Positions 1 through 5,562 of a stretch of DNA of 6,505 bases are shown piece after piece (position 1 is the stretch's first letter; every line of letters begins with the position of its first letter). Made by a program: the position numbers and the translations under genes. Under the pieces are notes generated by a model. That model worked only from the letters and a program-made list of their open reading frames with translations. It was not told the DNA's origin and ran no database searches. The stretch is from CAYMUN01 sp964440265 (GTDB taxonomy: Bacteria; Patescibacteriota; Saccharimonadia; Saccharimonadales; UBA4665), in contig CAYTRU010000064.1 in NCBI GenBank assembly GCA_964440265.1, positions 1 to 6,505 of the forward strand, read 5' to 3'.

Positions 1-2190
1 GTTTCGTTTTTTTATCTGGCGGTAACCAGCACGATAGTCTTAGTCAAAAACCCCCGCAAGCCACTACATATTAGTCTCGCTGCAGCACTTATGATGTCTG
101 GGCTATGGTTGGTAGGAGTGGCGGGTCTCAATACCGCCTGGGGTGAGAGTGTTTATTATGGTCGCCTTGTGTATGTTGCAGCTATAATGGGCCTGGTATC
201 TGTCTATCTATTTGTTTATTTCTTTGCAGAGTCGACAAAGACAAAACTTACGTGGGCCTTAAAGCCACAGAAGGCCTTACTGATCTCTGGCTTACTTACA
301 GTGTGTGCCTTCACACCCTTCTTGCTGAAAGGTGTGAAGGTGATGGAAACAGGTAAGCTACCGATCCCGACATTTGGTCCAGCTTATGTGCTATTTGTCC
401 TCTGGCTGGGGTTTACTGCGGTATCAATAGCAGCCCTCTTAATAAAAACATACCGATGCTCTGAGGGTAGTCAGCGTAGCCAAGCAAAAATTATATCGCT
501 AGGCCTTTGCTTATTTATAGCTACAGCGATCACGACTAATGTAGTATTGCCGCAGATTTTACATAATCATCAAACCTCGCGATTAGCACCGCTGAGTACC
601 GTAATCCTAGCTTTTTTTCTCAGCTATGCGGTCCTAAAACATCATTTTTTAGATATCCGTTTGATCCTCGCTCGCTCGCTCGCCTATCTGCTGCTGCTAT
701 TTGCTTTGGTCGGAGTGTATGCTGTGCTAGTTTTCGGATTAACCAAACAAATCCTGGGCAGTGATTCTGCGCTTTCCCAGCAGGTGATACCAATTGTAGT
801 GGCAATCTTGCTAGCACTTACTGAGCCATCCCTCAAGAGATTTTTTGATAAGGCAACTAATCGGATTTTCTACCAAGATGCCTACGACACGCAGGTTTTC
901 TTAAACGAATTGAACGCTGCCCTGGTAGGGACGGTGAAGCTACGTCTACTAATGACCCAGGCTATAGAGGTAATTGCCAAACATCTTCGGCCCCAGTACT
1001 GTCTGCTGAGTGTGCGCCAGGCGAGCATCGATGACTTACGTATCGTGCAAGGTAATTTACCAAAGTTTTCGCCAGATGATCTGGAAATTGTCCATCTTTT
1101 GCTGCCAAAGCTGGGCCTCAAACAAATTGTAACTGATGACCTGGAAGTTAGTTCAGGCAATCGTCTCAAAGATGTGCTGACGCAGACTAACGTGGCTGTT
1201 ATCAACCGGTTGGCTATCTCGCAGGACAAATCCAGGCAAACGACGGCCTATATGGTCTTAGGTGGCAAAAAAAGTGGCTATCAGTACACGAGGCGAGACT
1301 TAAAAATTATCGATATCGTGGCTGACCAGCTCGTTATTGCTATGCAAAATGCCCTCCGGTTTGAAGAAATTGAGAATTTTAACCACACCTTACAGGAGCG
1401 GATAGCACAAGCAACAAAAGAGTTGCGTCGTACCAATGATAAACTGCGCGCTTTAGATGAGATCAAGGATGACTTCATCAGCATGGCGAGCCATCAACTG
1501 CGGACACCGCTAACCAGTGTGAAAGGCTATCTAAGCTTGGTGCTCGAGGGGGATGCTGGCCGGGTTCCGCCAACCCAGAAGAAGCTATTGCAGCAAGCAT
1601 TTTTTAGCTCACAACGCATGGTGTATCTGATCGCTGACCTGTTAAATGTTTCACGCCTAGGGACGGGTAAATTTACCATCGACCGTGCACCGGTTGATCT
1701 GACACGGGTCGTGGCTGAGGAGGTAGAACAGCTTCAGGAAATGGCTGCAGCCCGCGAGCTGACGCTAACTTTTGACAGATCAAAAAATTTTCCAGAGCTC
1801 ATACTAGACGAGACCAAAACTCGTCAGGTGATTATGAACTTTATCGATAACTCCTTGTACTACACGCATGCTGGTGGTCATGTCACCGTTCGCCTGATCG
1901 ATAAACCAGATAGCATACAACTGCGTATCGAAGACAACGGCATTGGCGTGCCGAAACGTGAGCAGCAGCACTTGTTTACCAAATTTTATCGAGCTGTAAA
2001 TGCTCGTAAAACTCGCCCAGACGGTACTGGCTTAGGCCTCTACATGGCCAAAAAAGTTATTCTCGCTCAAGGCGGAACGGTGGTCTTTGAAAGTCAGGAG
2101 GGCCAGGGCAGCACCTTTGGTTTCGAATTTCGCAAAGCAGATTTGGCTGCACCCTCGACTGGTCCGGCTGAGCCATTTACGTTCTTTTAG
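1..2190 (+). CDS. Membrane-bound hybrid-sensor histidine kinase (7TM-like, GAF, HisKA, HATPase), 5'-partial
   Basis: This is a two-component sensor kinase that would autophosphorylate on His and pass phosphate to an unseen response regulator. The frame is open from base 1 with no stop and the first bases already encode a membrane helix, so the ATG at 91 is internal and the true start lies left of the window. Numbering the visible fragment from base 1 (729 residues), about nine hydrophobic segments fill residues 1-280, resembling the 7TM histidine-kinase sensor region plus two extra helices. A GAF-like domain follows at about 297-455, then a coiled-coil linker at about 455-490. The H-box SHQLRTPLT has its His at residue 498 (bases 1492-1494). 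The ATPase domain shows an N-box (NFIDNS, 1837-1854), G1 (DNGIG, 1933-1947) and G2 (GTGLGL, 2023-2040), so catalysis looks intact. A short proline-containing tail ends the protein at TAG. The acidic residue normally following the H-box His is Gln. The ligand is unknown. Confidence 0.93.
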   Translation, partial: VSFFYLAVTSTIVLVKNPRKPLHISLAAALMMSGLWLVGVAGLNTAWGESVYYGRLVYVAAIMGLVSVYLFVYFFAESTKTKLTWALKPQKALLISGLLTVCAFTPFLLKGVKVMETGKLPIPTFGPAYVLFVLWLGFTAVSIAALLIKTYRCSEGSQRSQAKIISLGLCLFIATAITTNVVLPQILHNHQTSRLAPLSTVILAFFLSYAVLKHHFLDIRLILARSLAYLLLLFALVGVYAVLVFGLTKQILGSDSALSQQVIPIVVAILLALTEPSLKRFFDKATNRIFYQDAYDTQVFLNELNAALVGTVKLRLLMTQAIEVIAKHLRPQYCLLSVRQASIDDLRIVQGNLPKFSPDDLEIVHLLLPKLGLKQIVTDDLEVSSGNRLKDVLTQTNVAVINRLAISQDKSRQTTAYMVLGGKKSGYQYTRRDLKIIDIVADQLVIAMQNALRFEEIENFNHTLQERIAQATKELRRTNDKLRALDEIKDDFISMASHQLRTPLTSVKGYLSLVLEGDAGRVPPTQKKLLQQAFFSSQRMVYLIADLLNVSRLGTGKFTIDRAPVDLTRVVAEEVEQLQEMAAARELTLTFDRSKNFPELILDETKTRQVIMNFIDNSLYYTHAGGHVTVRLIDKPDSIQLRIEDNGIGVPKREQQHLFTKFYRAVNARKTRPDGTGLGLYMAKKVILAQGGTVVFESQEGQGSTFGFEFRKADLAAPSTGPAEPFTFF
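308..340. repeat. Perfect 10-bp inverted repeat inside the kinase gene
   Basis: CCTTCACACC at 308-317 is matched exactly by its reverse complement GGTGTGAAGG at 331-340, with a 13-base loop between them. It lies inside the sensor-domain coding region, over the codons for FTPFLLKGVK. There is no following T-run, so it does not look like a terminator. It could be an mRNA hairpin, a protein-binding site or chance. Confidence 0.55.
667..682. repeat. Tetranucleotide tract (CTCG)x4 in the kinase sensor region
   Basis: Four tandem CTCG units lie in frame within the codons for the segment LILARSLAYL. Because the unit is four bases, gain or loss of one copy would shift the reading frame and truncate the kinase before its catalytic domains. 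The tract is short and the encoded ARSLAY segment is recurrent in this kinase family, so codon coincidence is a good alternative. Confidence 0.5.
1471..1680 (+). repeat. Paralogous HisKA segment, copy 1
   Basis: This 210-base segment spans the H-box and dimerisation helices of the first kinase. It aligns without gaps to 6271-6480 of the second kinase, at a constant offset of 4800 bases. Hand counting gives 177/210 identical bases and 63/70 identical residues, and most base differences are synonymous third-position changes. Similarity falls off on both sides: 1441-1470 matches at 18/30 and 1681-1705 at 15/25. It is a direct repeat that could support recombination or gene conversion between the two kinase genes. 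Confidence 0.9.
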
Positions 2191-2216
2191 ACGGTGTTTC
2201 TTAAATCCGTTATAGT
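2188..2216 (+). promoter_or_regulatory. Putative sigma-70-type promoter for the EamA transporter gene
   Basis: A TATAGT hexamer at 2211-2216 differs from the -10 consensus by one base. Seventeen bases upstream, TAGACG at 2188-2193 matches four of six -35 positions and overlaps the TAG stop of the kinase gene. Transcription would begin near 2223, giving a leader of about 32 bases. No Shine-Dalgarno-like purine run is visible before the ATG at 2255. The call rests on motif matching alone. Confidence 0.42.
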
Positions 2217-2225
2217 GGTACCATT

Positions 2226-2237
2226 GTTACTAGTAAC
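2226..2237. promoter_or_regulatory. 12-bp perfect palindrome GTTACTAGTAAC, candidate operator
   Basis: GTTACTAGTAAC is a perfect palindrome in the 64-base gap between the kinase and the transporter gene. It sits just downstream of the putative -10 box, roughly at the predicted transcription start, where a bound dimeric repressor could block initiation. The symmetry does not extend beyond 12 bp and no second copy was noticed near the other genes, so an operator role is speculative. Confidence 0.35.
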
Positions 2238-2254
2238 GTTTCTAACTCTATTTT

Positions 2255-3145
2255 ATGCATAACACGCTGCTCATAGCACTTCTGGCAGGCCTCGGCGGTA
2301 TGATAGGCTGGGGAGCCGCTGACTTCTTTGCCAAAAAAACCGTCGATACTATTGGGGCTATAAAAAGCTTAGTCTGGGCGCATAGTTTCGGCACCCTATT
2401 ATTCATCGTATTGGCACTAGGACAACTCCTTGTGTTCAAGCACGCAGTCCAGTTACCCACGACCACTTTTACGTGGGCTGGGTTGCTGGGTTTTGGAGTG
2501 CTCCAGATGGTGGTGTATTGGTTGGTCTACGAAGGCTTTAGCAAGGGTAAGCTCGCGGTGCTCAATCCAGTGTTTGCTTCCTTTCCTGGCATTGTAGCCT
2601 TGTTTTCTATCATCTTTTTTGGCGAAAAACTGCAGCTGTGGTCTGCAGTGGCCTTGGTGGCTCTATTTGGCGGTATGCTACTAATCAACGTGGATCTAAA
2701 GGAGTTACGATCCAAACAGCTGACTATCATACCCGGCCTAAAAGAAATGGTCGCCGCCGCTTTATTGGCTGCTATCTGGACAATCGGCTGGGACAGATTT
2801 GTAAGTGGCAAAGACGCATTTTCCTATGCTTTGCTGATGTATATATTTATGACGGGGGCAGCTTACGCATTAGCCAAGTTAATGAGGGTAACGCTCGGGG
2901 GTATTGAGCCTGGTTTATGGAAGTTTCTGGTCCTGATAGGGGTAGGCGAAACCTTGGCCTATCTGGCAATTAGTTGGGGCTATAGTGCTACACCACTTAC
3001 TGCGGTCGTCGCCTTAGTCAGTGGTAGTTTTTCGGTGCCAACTATAGTGCTAGCTTATATCTTTTTAAAAGAACGTATTACGGCAGTACAAGTCGGTGCA
3101 ATCTGCAGTATTCTAGTCGGTATCGTGATGCTGGCTCTCAAATAA
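2255..3145 (+). CDS. EamA / DMT-superfamily transporter, 10 TM
   Basis: This 296-residue integral membrane protein has the length and two-fold internal repeat of EamA-type drug/metabolite transporters. The first repeat covers about residues 6-146 and the second about 165-295, each with roughly five hydrophobic helices. The loop after the fourth helix of each half carries the short charged motif typical of the family (FFGEK at 121-125 and FLKER at 270-274). Family members move small metabolites such as amino acids, amines or nucleotide precursors across the inner membrane, often outward, and substrate cannot be read from sequence. The ATG at 2255 is chosen because the first helix begins at once and no earlier in-frame start is sensible, although no clear ribosome-binding site precedes it. 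The gene ends 64 bases before the PLP-enzyme gene on the same strand, so a shared amine or amino-acid role is possible but unproven. Confidence 0.9.
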   Translation: MHNTLLIALLAGLGGMIGWGAADFFAKKTVDTIGAIKSLVWAHSFGTLLFIVLALGQLLVFKHAVQLPTTTFTWAGLLGFGVLQMVVYWLVYEGFSKGKLAVLNPVFASFPGIVALFSIIFFGEKLQLWSAVALVALFGGMLLINVDLKELRSKQLTIIPGLKEMVAAALLAAIWTIGWDRFVSGKDAFSYALLMYIFMTGAAYALAKLMRVTLGGIEPGLWKFLVLIGVGETLAYLAISWGYSATPLTAVVALVSGSFSVPTIVLAYIFLKERITAVQVGAICSILVGIVMLALK

Positions 3146-3154
3146 TTTAGAAAT

Positions 3155-3184
3155 TTGGTAGAAGCGCTTAAGCTTTGCTACAGT
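3155..3184 (+). promoter_or_regulatory. Putative extended -10 promoter for the PLP-enzyme gene
   Basis: TGCTACAGT at 3176-3184 looks like an extended -10 element (TGn followed by TACAGT). TTGGTA at 3155-3160, 18 bases upstream, is a four-of-six -35 match. The spacer contains two overlapping perfect 8-bp palindromes, AAGCGCTT (3162-3169) and GCTTAAGC (3166-3173). A start near 3191 would give a leader of about 19 bases that includes the ribosome-binding site. The evidence is motif matching only. Confidence 0.35.
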
Positions 3185-3198
3185 TAACAAAGTCTTTA

Positions 3199-3204
3199 GC
3201 AGGT
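3199..3204 (+). promoter_or_regulatory. Ribosome-binding site of the PLP-enzyme gene
   Basis: GCAGGT ends five bases before the ATG at 3210 and provides an AGG core. It supports that ATG as the start. Confidence 0.5.
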
Positions 3205-3209
3205 AATCA

Positions 3210-4355
3210 ATGCTTATTACGAATACTGAAATCCAAGATATCATACAGCAGGCCAGGTCCCTGACCCATGCCACGCCCTTTTTCTTTACTAGCCGGGATA
3301 TTTTACAGAAAAATTATCATATATTTGACACGCTATTCGACGGGGCTGAAATAAATTATGCTCTCAAGGCAAACTCCGACCTGAAAATCCTCAGCTTCCT
3401 CAACGAACTGGGAGCTGGTTTCGAAGCTGCCTCTGGCTTTGAGGTAGAAACCCTATTAGATCTCGGCGTGGAACCACATCGTATCTTGTACGGTACCGCT
3501 ATTAAGCCATCTGCACACATTGATTTTGCTTACAGAACGGGTGTTCAGCGTTTTGCGGCCGATTCTAGAGAGGAAATAAAAAAATTAGCTGAGCACGCTC
3601 CTGGTGCTAAAGTGTGTGTTCGGACTATCGTCGATGACAGTGGCAGTGTGTTTGTTATGTCAGACCGTTTTGGTGCGCCGGCTGATACTGTCAAAGAGCT
3701 AATGCTGTATGCCAAAAGCTTGGGTTTGAAAACGTACGGTATCAGTTTCTATGTGGGTTCCCAGGCTGCCCATGCCAATATGTGGGCTAAGGGCGTGCAA
3801 AAAGTAGCGCCCATTATCCAAGCGTTGTACGAGGAAGGAATAACCCTGGAAGTGCTCAATATCGGTGGCGGCTTTCCGGTGCACTACGATAATCACCAAG
3901 ATGCACCGGAACTCCATGAGATTGTTATGCAGCTGCACAACGAGCTTGAGGTCTTACCGTACCTACCAAAGCTCATCATGGAACCGGGACGAGGGCTGGT
4001 AGCTACCTCAACGGTAGTCGTCAGTGAGGTGATTGCTCGTAGTCACCGCGCCGGTAAACCCTGGCTCTGCATGGATGCCGGTATTTACAATGCTTTTTAT
4101 GAAGCTATGATACACCAGGGGGCGACCAGGTATCCGGTACGTCCATTGCATCCTTCGCCGGAATCTATGGAGTCGTTGCAATTTACCTTGGCAGGGCCAA
4201 CAGGGGATAGTCTCGATATTATTGCCCGAGATGTTAGTTTGCCGGCTAATGTCGATGTCGGCGATAAGTTAGTTTTCGAACATGCCGGGGCCTACACCTT
4301 AGCTCTGGCTAGTCGCTTCAATGGCTTCCCGGAACCCGCCCTCTACATAGGTTGA
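3210..4355 (+). CDS. Fold-type III PLP enzyme, ornithine/diaminopimelate decarboxylase superfamily, atypical active site
   Basis: The 381-residue protein has an alanine-racemase-like barrel then a C-terminal beta domain, as in ODC- and DapDC-type amino-acid decarboxylases. Visible active-site elements, in order, are the PLP Schiff-base lysine K53 in YALKAN, R138 before VDDSGS, the glycine loop IGGGF (218-222) that holds the PLP phosphate, EPGR (258-261), the substrate-end MDAGIYNAFYE (288-298, D289) and GAYTLALASRFNGF (360-373, Y362). Overall layout and the MDAGIYN and FNGF signatures are closer to bacterial ornithine/lysine/arginine decarboxylases than to LysA. Two replacements stand out. 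The motif usually GPTCDS reads GPTGDS, with Gly332 at the cysteine equivalent to Cys360 of mouse ODC. The usual FHVGS reads FYVGS, with Tyr181 at the PLP-stacking histidine (His197). The FD usual near residue 72 is FE. The enzyme may be a slow decarboxylase or may catalyse another PLP reaction, so no substrate is assigned. Its TGA stop lies inside a TTGACA at 4352-4357. Confidence 0.88.
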   Translation: MLITNTEIQDIIQQARSLTHATPFFFTSRDILQKNYHIFDTLFDGAEINYALKANSDLKILSFLNELGAGFEAASGFEVETLLDLGVEPHRILYGTAIKPSAHIDFAYRTGVQRFAADSREEIKKLAEHAPGAKVCVRTIVDDSGSVFVMSDRFGAPADTVKELMLYAKSLGLKTYGISFYVGSQAAHANMWAKGVQKVAPIIQALYEEGITLEVLNIGGGFPVHYDNHQDAPELHEIVMQLHNELEVLPYLPKLIMEPGRGLVATSTVVVSEVIARSHRAGKPWLCMDAGIYNAFYEAMIHQGATRYPVRPLHPSPESMESLQFTLAGPTGDSLDIIARDVSLPANVDVGDKLVFEHAGAYTLALASRFNGFPEPALYIG

Positions 4356-4380
4356 CAATTTTTCCTAAAGAGCTTACGTT
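4352..4380 (+). promoter_or_regulatory. Putative promoter overlapping the PLP-enzyme stop codon
   Basis: A perfect -35 consensus TTGACA at 4352-4357 contains the TGA stop of the preceding gene. Seventeen bases on, TACGTT (4375-4380) matches three of six -10 positions, and TATAAG (4381-4386) is a better hexamer but too far away at 23 bases. If active, it would start the downstream membrane-protein, small-protein and kinase genes as their own unit with a very short leader. Confidence 0.33.
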
Positions 4381-4405
4381 TATAAGAGGTACATATCTGA
4401 AATCA

Positions 4406-5251
4406 ATGATGAAAAAAAGTAACATATATCAAAAGTTGCTGGGCGGCTATTTCACGATCCTGGTATGTTTTTGGTTGTGGTTACTCGTGACTCATCATAA
4501 GAGTGGGGATGCGAACTACTGGTATTCATTTCTATTCGGTCTGATCCCTTTATTTGGTGGACTGGTCGGTATGTTCAAGGCGAGGATCTGGGGTGGCCTC
4601 AAGAGTGCTCTAGGCAAAGCCGTGTTTTTTGTATCCTTGGGTCTTACTCTTTGGGGTCTTGGCGAGACGGTGTGGTCATTTTATAACTTCTTTCGCAATG
4701 TGCCAGCGCCGTATCCGTCTCTGGCCGATCTAGGGTTTGCACCTAGTATCTTCTTTTGGATCTTGGGCACTGCCTATCTCTCGATCGCTACGGGAGCTTG
4801 GTTTGCACTCAAGCGCTCTAAAAAGGCAAAGCTACTTATGTTTGTGGTACCGCTTATTTTTATAATACCTTCTTACTATCTACAGGTACATGTGGCTCGT
4901 GGTGGCGTGCTGGTGCCGCAGCAGGATGAAGGTATATTGAAACCTATACTCGACATCGTCTATCCGTTTGGCGATTTTTTGGCTTTGACGCTGGCTGCAG
5001 TAGTCTTTACACTGTCCTACCGTTACTTTGGGGGTTTATATCGCCGAGCTGTCAGTTTTTTGCTGGCCGGCCTAGCTGTCATGTACGCTGGCGACTCGAT
5101 CTTTTCCTGGTCAACTACTAAAGGTACCTACTACAATGCTGACTGGGGTGATTTAACGCTGACTCTCGGCCTCTTCCTTATTACTTACGGTATTTTGGCC
5201 TTTGCCACGAAACCAGTGGCTGCTGCCATAGAGGGAAAAGCCAAAGAGTAA
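4406..5251 (+). CDS. Eight-TM membrane protein of unknown function, possible detached sensor
   Basis: From the ATG at 4406 this is a 281-residue protein with about eight predicted hydrophobic helices, a lysine-rich start (MMKKSNIYQK) and a basic hydrophilic tail (IEGKAKE), so both ends should face the cytoplasm. A TTG at 4352 would add 18 residues, but it overlaps the previous stop and has no spaced ribosome-binding site. AAGAGGT at 4384-4390 better serves the ATG pair at 4406/4409, though its 15-base spacing is long. Between helices 3 and 4 lies PYPSLADLGF (residues 102-111), a motif I associate with membrane sensor regions found at the N-terminus of some diguanylate cyclases and kinases; this is recollection, not a search result. 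There is no catalytic domain and no transporter signature that I recognise. The stop overlaps the next start by one base, and a soluble kinase follows, which suggests a sensing or anchoring subunit. Confidence 0.8.
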   Translation: MMKKSNIYQKLLGGYFTILVCFWLWLLVTHHKSGDANYWYSFLFGLIPLFGGLVGMFKARIWGGLKSALGKAVFFVSLGLTLWGLGETVWSFYNFFRNVPAPYPSLADLGFAPSIFFWILGTAYLSIATGAWFALKRSKKAKLLMFVVPLIFIIPSYYLQVHVARGGVLVPQQDEGILKPILDIVYPFGDFLALTLAAVVFTLSYRYFGGLYRRAVSFLLAGLAVMYAGDSIFSWSTTKGTYYNADWGDLTLTLGLFLITYGILAFATKPVAAAIEGKAKE

Positions 5252-5532
5252 TGGATATCTACGCCCAAATAGCTGTCAAAATTATCGCGGCCCAGGAAGC
5301 GATTATCGGCCCAGTGGCGGTAGAACAGGCGAAGCAGGTGACCGGCATACACGTGGATTGGGTCAAACAGCAGATCTCGATCGACGGTGATGAGGCGGCG
5401 GCCATCGACCAGTTGGTGGAACAGTACAAAGGTTTATTCGGACAGATCTCAGTGGAGGTGTGCAAGGAGTCGGCAGCTCCGCTCGCTCGGCAACTGTCAT
5501 CTGATGATGCGCTACCGAAAGTGTTCCAATAA
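5251..5532 (+). CDS. Uncharacterised 93-residue soluble protein, translationally coupled
   Basis: I do not recognise this protein's family. Its ATG shares its first A with the TAA stop of the membrane-protein gene (TAATG), and the nearest purine run (AAAGAG) is only two bases from the start. Translation is therefore probably by re-initiation, which usually means matched output of the two proteins. It has no signal peptide or membrane helix. An N-terminal amphipathic helix (about residues 2-18) is followed by IIGPVAVEQAK, a short beta-like stretch WVKQQISIDG (37-46) and a helical segment IDQLVEQYKGLFGQISVEVC (52-71) with the only cysteine, C71. A polar tail ends the protein. The compact alpha/beta pattern would suit a small adaptor or regulatory domain between the membrane protein and the kinase that starts 30 bases downstream. 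Gene context and coupling, rather than homology, support it as real. Confidence 0.8.
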   Translation: MDIYAQIAVKIIAAQEAIIGPVAVEQAKQVTGIHVDWVKQQISIDGDEAAAIDQLVEQYKGLFGQISVEVCKESAAPLARQLSSDDALPKVFQ

Positions 5533-5546
5533 AACTCGGTCTAAAT

Positions 5547-5553
5547 AAAAAGG
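5547..5553 (+). promoter_or_regulatory. Ribosome-binding site of the soluble kinase gene
   Basis: AAAAAGG ends nine bases before the ATG at 5563. It supports that start over the in-frame ATG two codons later. The 30-base gap after the small-protein gene leaves no room for a clear separate promoter, so cotranscription is likely. Confidence 0.55.
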
Positions 5554-5562
5554 TACGCGCAT

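Noticed and set aside
91..93. ATG at 91 as the true start of the first kinase
   Set aside because: The frame is open upstream to base 1 and encodes a hydrophobic helix followed by NPRK, as expected for the first helix and loop of this sensor type. The gene is cut by the window edge instead.
882..1229. Minus-strand open frame of 115 codons inside the first kinase
   Set aside because: It lies entirely within the GAF-encoding part of a well-supported plus-strand gene and its translation has no recognisable domain. It is a shadow frame.
2191..2254. Rho-independent terminator after the first kinase
   Set aside because: The only symmetric elements are TGGTACCA (2216-2223) and the 12-bp palindrome, and neither is a GC-rich stem followed by a T-run.
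2527..2811. Minus-strand open frame of 94 codons inside the transporter gene
   Set aside because: It is the opposite-strand shadow of the transporter helices, with no promoter or family signature.
2638..2907. Plus-strand open frame of 89 codons inside the transporter gene
   Set aside because: It is out of frame with a clear 10-TM transporter, has no ribosome-binding site and encodes no coherent domain.
3146..3209. Terminator or small RNA between the transporter and the PLP enzyme
   Set aside because: The palindromes are only 8 bp and no T-run follows them. The gap is better explained by a promoter and a ribosome-binding site.
3210..4355. Naming the PLP enzyme LysA or SpeC
   Set aside because: The superfamily is clear, but the Gly332 and Tyr181 replacements and the lack of a decisive substrate motif make a specific gene name unsafe.
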